A stretch of 32,188 nt of DNA from Apostichopus californicus (Eukaryota > Echinodermata > Holothuroidea > Aspidochirotida > Stichopodidae). The translations under genes and the position numbers were made by a program. The stretch lies in assembly GCA_020650975.1 (NCBI GenBank), contig JAIPMN010012429.1, positions 1 to 32,188 on the forward strand. Reading direction: 5' to 3'. Shown here piece after piece: positions 10,251 to 20,989 of this stretch. Each line of letters begins with the position of its first letter. Within the stretch, counting starts at the first letter, position 1. The notes below the pieces were generated by a model, which worked only from the letters and a program-made list of their open reading frames with translations, had not been told where the DNA came from and made no database searches.

Positions 10251-10682
10251 GAGGAGCAGACCTTTATAGAAATGCTTCGTTGCAAACCATTGGAAAGGAT
10301 TTATTATGATTATATATTTATTTATACTTAACAGTGTTTATCTCTGCTCAGTCCTCTTAAGTCACTAACACACATACAACTCATATTTCTCTTACCTATA
10401 GTTTCTGCACGCTAGCAAGTGTTAGCTGCGGGATATTATACTTATACGTTGCATGCATGGATGGATGAATGCAAGTACATATAATAGGTTGACAAGCAAT
10501 AGCAAGCAGTGGGCATGCAGTTGTTATATCCAGTATTCATTTGACATAGCTTTCCACCGTAAATGCGGTTAAATATGCCGGCTGCTTTTGTGCTTTCCCC
10601 CAAGGGAAATAGTTATAGAATACCGACTTTCACTGAGAGCGCCAACTCTTAATTCCTCGAAAGAATGAATTTGTTATACTAA
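10251..10682. other. No feature recognised
   Basis: Non-repetitive DNA after the minisatellite. GCATGGATGGATGAATG (around 10453) is a tiny GGAT repeat. No gene support. Confidence 0.5.
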
Positions 10683-10750
10683 AGACGTCATAGTGTATAA
10701 AAAAAAGCTGTTTATTTTTTCATTCGTTAAATGACGTCAGTATAAAAAAC
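10683..10750 (+). promoter_or_regulatory. Duplicated CRE-TATA module
   Basis: GACGTCA (10684-10690) is followed 5 bp later by TATAAAA (10696-10702). GACGTCA (10733-10739, inside a full TGACGTCA at 10732-10739) is followed 1 bp later by TATAAAA (10741-10747). The two modules are 49 bp apart. A CRE directly upstream of a TATA box resembles core promoters of cAMP-responsive genes, but no exon is recognisable just downstream. It may be a local duplication of AT-rich DNA. Confidence 0.3.
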
Positions 10751-11387
10751 AAAGGCATCAAGATCAAGTTTAATCATGCTATCGTTCCTGCTTCATTTCT
10801 CCAAAGTCCATCATACAATGAAACTATGCAACTGAAAACAAGGCATATTTATATTAATATCATCAAACAGTCCGATTTCTATGTCGTAATGACCTTGAAA
10901 ATATCTCTCTGCTTTGATTTTGGAACAGTTTGAAAAAAAAATAACGAAATTTGAAGAAACGAATGAAATTTGGTTTTATTGGTTTTAATGTGAAAGTTTA
11001 GATGATTTGAACGTTTTGTAAAAGCTCTTAATGTGATTATATCTACTACTCGTTCATGGAAATTATATCAAGTAAATTATATCTTACCGTTAAAAGTAAA
11101 ACTTGAAGTCTCTGGCTTTGATGGTTGTGTCAAACTCATCTTTCCTTGTAGCACCAGAAAACGATCAGTTAGCAAATATTTAGCGATACTAGTTCTATTT
11201 TATTCTTTCTTATTTCTTCTTTTACCGAAAACAAATGTAAAAAAAAATGTTTTACTTAAGAATAGTTGTACCGGTAACCTATCAATACTATCGTCTCAAA
11301 AGTATCTTTGCTTTGGAACTCTCAAAACGTGAATTTGTCAGTGTAAACTATTACTGTCACAGTCATGTATGTATATCTGAAATTCAA
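10751..11387. other. No feature recognised
   Basis: AT-rich. The 99-codon plus-strand frame at 11033-11332 has no domain or splice support. Confidence 0.5.
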
Positions 11388-11430
11388 GGGGGGGGGGGGG
11401 GNNNNNNNNNNAATTCAAGGGGGGGGGGGG
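11388..11430. other. Poly-G with 10-N assembly gap and duplicated flank
   Basis: Fourteen G (11388-11401), ten N (11402-11411), then AATTCAA and twelve G (11419-11430). The word AATTCAAGGG occurs immediately before both G runs (11381 and 11412). The simplest reading is one poly-G tract whose two read ends were not merged, giving a false duplication of about 20-30 bp. The true G-run length is unknown. Confidence 0.9.
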
Positions 11431-12999
11431 TGATTAGTGTTTACAGTAGATAGATACCATGAATTACTGTCAATTTATACAAAGTAAAGAATTTATTTCC
11501 TAAAAAAGATGAAAAGTTAATAAAGGTAGTATTTAAGCCCCAAATCATTACTTAATATTTCACTTCAATTATTGGACTTTCCCTCTCTGAAGCCCGCGAT
11601 TTATCGGTCACTCCAAATTCCCTCCACTGACGAAAAATAGTATATGCGATTTTAATTGTAGTATCAAATAAACATCCAAAAATTGCCACTGGCATTTTGC
11701 CCTCTAAGGAGCCCACACAATTTCACGATATGATACCTTAGTAAGCGCTACGAATCATTCAATCGGTTTCCTTTTGCTATTACAGCAATCAGTGACAGAC
11801 GTCCTAGGATAAGTGCTTATCTCTTCTCATGCAGAGGAAAAAATGCATTCGCAAGTGACAAATGCTCATGATCATTTGAATTAATAATAATGTTTTGATC
11901 GTATGATCACTCAAACCCCTTCTTTAACCTTCATAATGATATTGACCATAACACCTTTGCCCCTCTGGTGGTTTTGGATTTAAATGCAATTAGACTTGAT
12001 TGAAAATGAAGGGGATTGTGCATAAACGGAAAAATTCCCAAATATAAAATCGAAACAGTGACATCTTTGTGATCTCGAGGAAAGTCATCAATGAGGAGGC
12101 AATGTGATTCAATGACTACCTGTTGCACCCACTTTTATCAATGAATTAAAATACCATTTAACACTTTTTACACTATTTTCACTTAATCACACACTAACAG
12201 AGTAATGGCATTATTTCTTTCATCCTTGAAAGTTGACTACCCCATAACATCCCATACCATAACATCACATTCCAACCCAACCTTCTTCCCAACCTTCGAT
12301 TCTTACATACAGACGAAAGCTACACATTTTGAATCGTTTCATGAAAAATAAGTTATTTCTGTCTGTTACTTGTTTCTGTTGAGAGGTGACTGAACGTCCA
12401 GAGATTTGAACAACCATAAGCATGTATTCTAAAACTGAAAGTATCAAGTTGTATTTTATTTTAAATTCCGCGCTATCTGCATTTCATAACGAGTAATGAA
12501 GGATTGCTTTTCGTTACCCAGACCTCTTTTTGATATTATAGTCACATGCAAAAGCAAATTTGAAATTTTCCCGGCAAAAGTAGTTGAATTTTTTCCTCAA
12601 TTGTTTGAATTGAAAGATTGTAAATGAATTTAATGGTATGATGCAAGAATATCATATTTAAGTATATCAGTCGAAAATGTCAATAATCAACGTGTAATGC
12701 TGCTGGAGCTATATCTTTATGTAATATCATATCCTGAATAAACACAATTACGTTTTCATCGATCGCTTAATATGATTGCTAATCGACGATAGTCCCGTTT
12801 CTCTGGTCAGTACTATGATAGTGTCAATTGCACCAAAGAGGCGAAAGAGGTTTTGTCATCGTAAATTACTGATATGGCATTCTAAAGGGAATTGCTTCCT
12901 ATTGGGAGGAAGAGCTGCATCCAAAACAAAATTAGTTGATTTTTATCAAGTCTATTTTAATACTTTAAGATGATTATTTTGTTAATAAACACCCACTTT
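11431..12999. other. No gene recognised
   Basis: AT-rich. A short CATAACATCCC-type repeat occurs at 12242-12275. Small frames at 11931-12128 (minus), 12265-12447 (minus) and 12776-12973 (plus) are unsupported. Confidence 0.6.
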
Positions 13000-13007
13000 T
13001 GACGTCA
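13000..13007. promoter_or_regulatory. Single CRE octamer
   Basis: A perfect TGACGTCA, in the context TTTTGACGTCACACAA. This is the fourth full CRE octamer in the window. There is no adjacent gene evidence. Confidence 0.25.
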
Positions 13008-14584
13008 CACAACCCACTCGATGGATGGAAGAGACATAAATGTCTATATATGAATTATCTACCATATCGACTTCATTATATTACACTTCTCTTTTAACAT
13101 TTATGGTTATATTTTGAAAAACCCTAAAAAGTTTTAAATCCAATATAAACTTGACCTCTCGCTGTGCTGTGCTGTTACAGTATGATGATACAGCTTCATA
13201 CATTCGTAATAGATGGAACGATATATGATTTTTACACTACGAGACTAATTTCTTTATATTTCAACATACGAGTTTGAACTTTAGTTCCGTGTTAGATTGA
13301 CGGGTCTTAATAACAATAGAAATGGGTATCGTTTCAGTTAATATATAACTTTGAAATTTGAGGTCTAAAATTAACAATGTAAGCTATGATATTGTTTTCA
13401 TCATCGTACCCTTAATTTCACAAGCAAATTTTGATTAAGTATTCTTTATTAGACTATATCTGGCTGTCATGTGACGTTTAACGTGAAGCTTACTTAATTC
13501 TACAACGCTTAAAGTAGGCCTAAATATGTCATTTAAGGTAACAAGTTTTCTTTTTCGTGGTGTTTTAACTATAATAATATGCTGTACCAAGTAACTTGTT
13601 TCCATGAAATCTGACAGCATCTTACAATATATCCATACCTTCACGATAAGTTCAATGCACAATATAAAATATGAATTCCAATGCTAGCAAATATTACAAT
13701 GATAGTTTAACCATATATCGACCGAGCGCCCTCATATTTTTGCATCTTATTAACATTTGAGATGGACAACGTACATCTATAGTGTGGCTATTTCTATAAA
13801 CTATTTCTTCATATTATTAACATATTATTAACATTAAATCATGAATTTTCATGGATTTTCCTTTAATCTCATATTTGTCCAAAACAAATTTTCGAAAAGT
13901 GGTGAAAAAAGGTCAAGGAAGGTTTATTAAATAATATTTGTTAAGTATATTGACAATTTATATTTAAGAAAGCCAGGATACCATTTCTGAGTAGATATGC
14001 TATTTATTACTCTTTTGTCCAAACCATTATTTTTATCATTCCATTCGTTTACATTATCTAGTGCCGAGGTTGCACAATACGCAATTAACAAACCCCCTCA
14101 TTTTCCCCTATCCGCCTTCATTTTTGTTCTCCTAATCCATATATTACCAATTTCTATTTGAAATTATCAAGGTCTGACGTAACTTATATTCATATACCGC
14201 ACCGTATAAGGAATGGTATACAACGTTACTGAATAGCAAACGACAAGGTACAAAAATCAATAAGTTCATTATCTGGGGCTTCAAGTGACGAGATAATTGA
14301 GAACTTGATCCCATTTCCAGTGCAACTACAAATCAATGAAGAGCATTTTCGATTGAGGATTAGAAGAACACGATGAAGTATTTATTGCATTTCCTGTTCC
14401 GTTGATAACTTTACACTTCAACGCCTACCGTGACTTGAGGATAATGTAGCAGATTTTAAAGGGTATACAGATAAATCACAACGATACACGGAGGCCAAAA
14501 ATGGTTTCCAACTCTCTGCGGTGAACAGGTCTCATTTCATAAAACAAAGAACCGTCATGATTTTACGAGTCATTATCTCCTCGG
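13008..14584. other. No gene recognised
   Basis: AT-rich, with repeated ATATTATTAAC words at 13811-13835 and a minus-strand GAGGGCGCT word at 13733-13725. The 75-codon minus-strand frame at 13435-13662 has no support. Confidence 0.6.
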
Positions 14585-14692
14585 GAGCTTTCAGGAAGAC
14601 ACATTCGTCCGCCCGTAGGACACTTCCAGGGAGACACATTCGTCCGCCCGTAGGACGCTTCCAAGAAAACACATTCGTCCGCCTGTATTGTT
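14585..14692. repeat. 35-bp minisatellite, three units
   Basis: ACACATTCGTCCGCC recurs at 14599, 14634 and 14669, exactly 35 bp apart. The units share GTAGGACRCTTCC and differ by a few substitutions. It is GC-richer than its surroundings. The period is not a multiple of three. Short frames on both strands here come from the repeat. Confidence 0.9.
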
Positions 14693-15665
14693 ACACGGTT
14701 GGAAAGACGTTGCACAAAACACAACGACATACTTAATTTTCTCATAAATTTAACGTTGTCTGTCATATGTCTTATAATACAACTATTTGAAAAATGTAAT
14801 AGAATTTGAGACTAGTTTGATATTAATTCACTCTAAACTAGCCAATGTCAAGGACACAAGGGCGCTCGTAAAATGTGGATTAAATGAAGAATAATTAGAA
14901 AATCTGTCAAATTTGTCCTTGCGAAAAGAACCCGTAGGCGCTTTTTCGCATATATTGAGATGCCGATGGGTTCTCTTTTGTAATCCTGTTTTATAGGCAT
15001 AAAATATAGCCGATGTAGGTATTTCGAAGCCTTGGCTTCAATTAAAGCACGTATACTGCATGCGTATGCTGATAACGGTTTCGTTCCATGATCTGTAAAA
15101 TTAAACAAACTGACAAGCACAGTTAAATGAACGGTCTAAACAGGTTATTTCAAATTTGCAACAAATTATTTCTTCCATTGTGTTTTTGTGTCAACTAAAG
15201 CGACTAAAATGAGACATGTTAAAAACCTAGTAGAAACATATTTAACTTGATTATATATATTTGTAATGGGTTTTCAATTGTCAAGATTATACTATGTCAC
15301 AATATTAAAATTATTCTCGGAGTCTAATTCGCAAGTAGAACATGTTGTTATTTTAATCCTTTGATCCAGCTACAATAAAATGACCAATAAAAAACCTGTC
15401 CAGGTCACATGGCCTTGAAAGCATTTTAATACCTAAATCCATAACGTTTCATCAAATATATGTATATATGGATTTGTTTTTGTATCCTAACAGATACATC
15501 TGTAAACCAATGCTAATGCATGACAATCAGAGATACCTTTATCATAACGAAGTACATCTCATCCGTGTCTTGGAGATGCCTTTAAACAGCAATGTAAAAT
15601 CAAAATGTCTACATAGAACATTGGTTTTGTTTTTCTCTTCACTATTTATACTAACTGTTATACAT
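14693..15665. other. No gene recognised
   Basis: Includes a 90-codon minus-strand frame (14848-15120) and a 98-codon plus-strand frame that enters the decamer array. Neither shows a domain. An AAGGGCGCT word lies at 14858-14866. Confidence 0.5.
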
Positions 15666-16226
15666 CATTGGTTGTTATCCATTGGCTGTTACACTGTTAT
15701 ACAGTGTAATACACTGTTATACACTGTTATACACTGCTATACACTGTTATATACTTTTATATAAACTGTTATACACTGTTATACACTGTTATACACTGTT
15801 ATACACTGTTATACACTGCTATACACTGCTATACACTGTTATACACTGTTATACACTGTTATACACTGTTATACACTGTTATACACTGTTATACACTGTT
15901 ATACACTGCTATACACTGTTATACACTGTTATACACTGTTATACACTGTTATACACTGCTATACACTGTTATACACTGTTATACACTGTTATACACTGTT
16001 ATACACTGCTATACACTGTTACACACTGTTACACACTGTTACACACTGTTATACACTGTTATACACTGCTATACACTGTTATACACTGTTATACACTGTT
16101 ATACACTGTTATACACTGCTATACACTGTTATACACTGTTATACACTGTTATACACTGCTATACACTGTTACACACTGTTACACACTGTTACACACTGTT
16201 ATACACTGTTATACATTGGTTGTTAT
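15666..16226. repeat. Decamer satellite-like array, (TGTTATACAC) x ~50
   Basis: The array is about 50 head-to-tail copies of a 10-bp unit, with three main variants: TGTTATACAC, TGCTATACAC and TGTTACACAC. A 12-bp unit near 15755 shifts the phase by two bases; after that the phase is constant for 44 units. The CTGCT variants fall at 15811, 15821, 15901, 15951, 16001, 16061, 16111 and 16151, often 50 bp apart. Blocks 16001-16060 and 16151-16210, each with a triple TTACACAC run, are identical and exactly 150 bp apart. CATTGGTTGTTAT borders the array at both ends (15666-15678 and 16214-16226). A 194-codon frame crosses the array because ten bases read three times visits every phase without a stop, so it is not a gene. 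Confidence 0.97.
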
Positions 16227-17260
16227 ACTTCATCTGTTAGATGCTAACTGCCATGGGTTAGTGTAACGGTGCTTCCCACTCGTCGTTTCCTATAGTATTA
16301 CCCTTACCAGCTGTCCATATTTTAATATGTTGTACTAAGCGGTGTTTAACATAAAGCTTTCCTTCGGTTGCTCCTACGTCGATTTAACCTTTCAATTACC
16401 ATATCAATATTACGCTCTACTAACTAAGTCGAACAAACCAAGTCCTACTGAGGTTACTAACTGTGCTTCTAAGTTTCATAGTAGAAGCGAGTCTTCGTCT
16501 GAATTGAAGAATGCAAGTCTAGAACTGTTGTCTGTAATACCAATTGTAACATTAAAACAATTCATCTAATAAATAGTTTCTTATTAAAGCTACCGAAGAC
16601 ACATGTATTTCTGTATATACTATAGCGTAGAGTTGACTATGTATCTATCATTTCTGGTACTGATTCATTTCATTCATATCTTTCTCAATGGTGCGATACC
16701 GACTACGTCATGAAGACATCCCTATATTTATCTAAGACGGATTCTACGTCTCCTCTACGTCATATCTAATGAATTACAAAATGACTTTTAGCAACAATTG
16801 ATGGGATGAGTGTCAACTAAATTGAGCAAAAATCGCCTCGTCTCATTCCCCAGGAGGAAGATGCGATTTGATCTAATTTGTATTTCATTGGCTGCTAACT
16901 AGCTAACGGGCGTGTGACCAGTATTTGGCCGAGCAGTCTTCGTCTTTACTTCGATATGCGACCAGAAACTGGCATTGAGTCGGCTGAAGTGTCAAGCCGT
17001 GATAGGTTCACAATGATATTACTTGGCAAATGGTGACGAAAAACACGGAAACTTTATGGTCAAATTGTCGTTTCTCAGGAATTTGTACAAGGTTATTATC
17101 GCGGGTTTATAAAGGATCGCATGATGATTAGCTCGTTTGAGATTTCCTTCTGAGAGCAAAGTGGTTAATACGGTGGAAAGGATCTAAAGATTGGAAAATA
17201 TTTCAGAGGACTTCATGTCGGAACTTGGCAGGATTGTTTACTAAGGACACTTAGTCTTCG
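16227..17260. other. Unique DNA, likely 3' flank of the minus-strand exons
   Basis: Less AT-rich than average. If the exons at 17261-17377 and 17806-17972 are real, this block holds the minus-strand 3' untranslated region. No AATAAA is seen on that strand; a variant AGTAAA lies at 16950-16945. The decamer AGTCTTCGTC occurs at 16490, 16935 and 17253. A plus-strand frame at 16342-16569 has no support. Confidence 0.4.
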
Positions 17261-17377
17261 TCAGGTTTTCTTCGCAGTGCCAATTTTATTCAGCGAAGGA
17301 GGCCTGGATGACTCAATTAAGCTCTTCACAGAATATTGATTTCGCTGCTTGAAACTGGCAAAATATCTGAATCCAAC
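17261..17377 (-). CDS. Candidate terminal coding exon, unknown protein
   Basis: Product not recognised. On the minus strand a long pyrimidine tract (about 17420-17384, with CTTCCTTTTTTCTC next to the site) leads to an AG at 17379-17378. From 17377 a phase-0 frame of 38 codons plus TGA (17263-17261) encodes a basic, soluble-looking tail: VGFRYFASFKQ at the start, SRPPSLNKIG near the end, last residues AKKT. It joins in phase with the donor at 17805, leaving a 428-bp intron. The acceptor is one of the strongest in the window. Alternatives are a chance frame or a pseudogene exon. No clear poly(A) signal follows. Confidence 0.4.
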   Translation of the reverse strand, partial: VGFRYFASFKQRNQYSVKSLIESSRPPSLNKIGTAKKT

Positions 17378-17805
17378 CTCTCGAGAAAAAAGGAAGAATT
17401 TGAATGGGAAAGAAGGATTGCTATTAGTGGATATTATGCCTAGCATCTTGCTGTTTTCTTATAATCGCAGCGTTGCATAAGCAGCATGTATGTGGAGAAT
17501 TGTTACTAACAAAGAGTATGTTAAAAACGTGCGTATGAATTCACAAACTGTTAATATAAAAAATTACTTTGAAAAATCCTGCTACAATAATCTTTCTTTG
17601 GAAATAAATGATGAGATGTACAAATTATCATTTGATGTTGCACTAATGTGACATTCTCTCTGCAAACTTTGTCTATCATCAATGCAAATAAACCTAGATG
17701 GAATTTGTACTGCTGAGTGATGGGCGTCGCTTAATTGACAACGATTCAATGCGGCACAGGTGTTCGTTTCCCGGGCGGTTAGGCACACACTTCCTTCTTG
17801 CTTAC

Positions 17806-17972
17806 CTTTAAGCAGTTCTCTAACTTAGTACTGCAAACCGCGAAAGCAGTGTCTCGCAGTGAAGAGGGGTTTACAAGTCCGCTGTCTTTCATATTGCAAC
17901 AGAGTAACAGAGTAGCTCGTTTTGGAAATACTTCACCGCCGGTAAATTCTTTTAACTTTGTATTAGCAGAAG
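17806..17972 (-). CDS. Candidate internal coding exon, unknown protein
   Basis: Product not recognised. On the minus strand CTTAAAG|GTAAGC at 17806/17805 is a near-consensus splice donor. Upstream of it the frame is open and ends LENCLK in phase 0, matching the exon at 17377-17261. The peptide is protein-like in composition (TGGEVFPKRATLL, then CCNMKDSGLVNP, then SLRDTAFAV) with four cysteines. The 5' boundary is uncertain: ACTTTACATAG|CT at 17973/17972 is a weak acceptor, and the frame also runs up to an ATG at 18006 in a fair Kozak context (ACCATGA). The plus strand is also open here (17798-17980) behind a pyrimidine tract, so the strand is not settled. The minus reading is favoured by the better donor and the in-phase next exon. 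Confidence 0.4.
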
Positions 17973-18006
17973 CTATGTAAAGTTGTGTTTTTGTTTTCAG
18001 TTTCAT

Positions 18007-19307
18007 GGTTCACCTCGATATGAGTAGCGGATCACTATAACGTGTTAGTTTGATTGTATAGCCAATTAACAATATGGAGAAGGTTTGTCGTGAAAAGGAT
18101 TTTCTATTGTTGTGCTCGATTCTGATATTGTGAAATCACTATCCACTGCGATACGACATTGGGAACAGTCACGGTTGTCTATATGCGTAAATGGAATTCG
18201 GGAAAAAGCATACAATATATTTGCAGCATACAAAGAATGGGTAAGTGGTTAATCAATGGTGGTTATTTACAGTGCACACGAAACAGTGGCATATAATTTA
18301 ACATGATGAATAATGTTATAGGCCTATCTCGTCTATACATGTACCAATATATAAGTTTGTATCAAGCTTCACAAGTGTAGATCCAGGATGTTATCAATAG
18401 GAGTGGGCGGGTGTTAGATGCTGGGGTCTGTGAGGCCTACTAAATTCCGTGTACGGGGTTTATAGACTACTTCCAAGGACCGTTACCAAGTAGTGAGGCT
18501 CACTAAGAGCTAATCACAGTATTTACGATCATGTTTCCAACGTGAATTTGAATGAAGGCTAGTGTTGATAGTTAATGAACGGTATATCATACGAAATGAA
18601 CGCTTCATCATTTCCTATTATTCATTCAATGCCGCTATAGATCTTTACATTAACGTTAAATTAATATTTGGTATGTATACCTTTCATTTGTGTTTAGTTC
18701 ATTAAATTTATTAATTTATAGTCTCTTGAACGAGTACATAGTTTACGTGATGTCTGCATAACAGTAAGAAATGTAAATTCCATCCATATCTATAAGTCTG
18801 ATAAGAATGGGGCTTTAGATAAAACAGCATTTTTGCTTATACAAAAGAAAACAATGTAAGTGATTGATTAGGTACGTAAATACGTTTTGTTGAATAAAGC
18901 ACTTTACAACTCCATCAGGTCCCACTGGACACCAGCTGTCGCAGCGCTCATCGTTCGCTCATGATTATCATGTCACGTGATAAGGTCATATGTCAACTAA
19001 CTCACAGTACAAATTGTCAAGTTCTCGCATTGCGAGTTGTGTTGCTACATATTTGGCAAAGAACTGTGTCCGATTTTCGTATGTCAAAGTTCATCACACG
19101 GTAGTTCTATGGAATTTTGTTTCCACGCACTGGAGTCATAACTGCCATAACATCTTAGTCTGTTACAGAACAGAGTAGCAGACTACAGGGGGTTTACTTG
19201 GAGCAGCTAATGCACGTGGCTAGCAATTTTACCATATTTGCAGTGATACTTATATGAGAGACAGATCTATTGACACACTTGGTGATAAGACTAACTGTGC
19301 ACAACTT
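18007..19307. other. No gene recognised
   Basis: Possible upstream intron of the minus-strand exons. It contains a GC-box-like GGGCGGG (around 18406-18412) and a palindromic E-box TCACGTGA (18973-18980) within GTCACGTGAT, close to the CLEAR/USF type. The 62-codon frame at 18990-19178 has no support. Confidence 0.4.
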
Positions 19308-19377
19308 CCCTCCCTCTCCCTCTCCCCTTCCCCTTGCCTTTCCCCTTCCCCTCCCCCAATCCCCCATTCCCCCATTG
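19308..19377. repeat. Polypyrimidine (CCCTCT/CCCCTT)n tract
   Basis: About 70 nt of almost pure C and T with many CCC triplets. The minus strand is the corresponding G-rich strand with many GGG runs. Mirror-like C/T tracts can form triplex DNA, and the G-rich strand can form quadruplexes. The overlapping short frames on both strands are repeat artefacts. Confidence 0.85.
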
Positions 19378-20989
19378 AGAGATATCAAAGATTTAATGTT
19401 CCTTCGAACACGGCTGAAGGCTTGTAGGTTTGATCAAGTCTTAAATATGCCACCATCGAGAAACAGTTGCATCAGTGTGGTTTTGTTTTACCTTTTATTT
19501 ATTACAATTCTAATATTTTATAACGGAAATGAGTTTTGCAAATACTGAATCTAAAATATAGAAGCATTTAACTGAAACACACTCTTAAGGTTTATAGATT
19601 ACTGCCCCCAGACACGATTTGTAAACTACGATATCTCCTAACCTTTATCTTATGGGGAGTTTTTATCACAAGGTTTTCTCTCATTTAAGTAAACGATGAT
19701 AGCTGGCTTTGTGTCTTATATAAAATAAGGTGACAATTTTCTAAGCTCCGGCCTCTTTTAGATACTTTCACCAAATGAAGATTAACTGAAAATGATTGAC
19801 TTTGTCTTCAAAATTTCGTCCCACAAACATATTACCTGTTTAGTAACACAAACGTAAAACGCAATTTTGAAAATTAAAAAGTATAATTTTTAATAATTTG
19901 TTATTATACACGATTAATGAAGCCAGCTCATTTCATCGTTGTCGATTTGCAGTATCGAAAATTTACAGTATTGAAAAGCACCACTAAACATCAAAGACTA
20001 AGTAGTTGCAAAACTATGAGTTGATCAGTTTTCAAGTACCGGTTCGGGTTATTACGTTAAATTCAGTTAATGTGTTAATAATACCTGAACGAGAGATCAG
20101 ACTTAAAATCAAATTTATCAGTTTGTAAAAGTTATCAACAAGTTCAAGTCTAAGTCAAAGACTTCAGAAAGTTAGACACTGTTTTGTTTGTATTTGCTAT
20201 AGTTTTATGTAGGATACAGTACTACTTGCTTTGGCTTTTAACAAATCGATGTTTTCGATTTTCAGGGGTTTAATATTATAGCACATACATATTATAACAC
20301 ATATATATATAAAAATGCTCTTCAAGCAACTACATACACATACTTTTTATTTGACGTGGAAGCGAGTTGTAAAGTTTATGCAAACCAATTCAATGAAAAT
20401 GTAATTACTATTTAATGGGCCGTTAATATACATTTGGCCAGAACATAGTAACTGATACAGCACACTTCCCAATGATAATACTTCTCCCCAGTTGCAGTAC
20501 ACGAATTGATCTCAGTGAAATTGTTAAAACAGTTGGCCTCCAAGTAATTGGATCAAATTCTCAGGGTGGTCTATAATGTATGACAAATAACGTTTTAGAA
20601 TTTGCTTTGGGTGTTTGCATAGTTGTTCTTAACACCATAAAATGTATTTAGAATGACATTCTTTAGGCAGCTGAATAAAACAACTTCACATCCTACATCA
20701 AGAAAGTAATACTCTTAGGAAGACAGATTTCAAATGGATCTGAAAATGCGGTCGATTTGGAGCTTGTTAGAACTTGATAAACAAGTTCTCTTCACTGAGT
20801 TCAATTCCACCGAATTTTCAAGAAGAAACAGTTTCGTGGAAGTTATTGAGAGGATTGATCACTATCATAATAGGTACTTGTACTTTTACTGATGTAGGTT
20901 TGCCAGATAGCCGCCTTTGCCTAATTTCTGGACAAACTACTGATGCCATCGTTTAGCTTACAATCTGAAAGAAACGTGAATTCCCTGAC
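19378..20989. other. No gene recognised
   Basis: AT-rich. A 60-codon frame at 20774-20956 has no splice or domain support. No repeat of note apart from short AT runs around 20300. Confidence 0.6.

Noticed and set aside
9602..10331. Open frames of 110 to 203 codons over the 54-bp repeat on both strands
   Set aside because: The period is a multiple of three, so open frames persist automatically; several frames overlap and translate the same repeat.
15682..16266. 194-codon frame repeating the ten-residue theme HCYTLLYTVI
   Set aside because: It is the translation of a 10-bp tandem array; all three plus phases are open because the unit contains no stop in any phase.
17582..17788. 68-codon minus-strand frame between the two candidate exons
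   Set aside because: It lies within the proposed 428-bp intron, partly past the donor, and has no splice signals of its own.
17798..17980. Plus-strand frame opposite the candidate minus-strand exon
   Set aside because: It has a fair acceptor-like tract but a weaker donor (CCG|GTAAAT) and no in-phase partner; kept only as the alternative to the minus reading.
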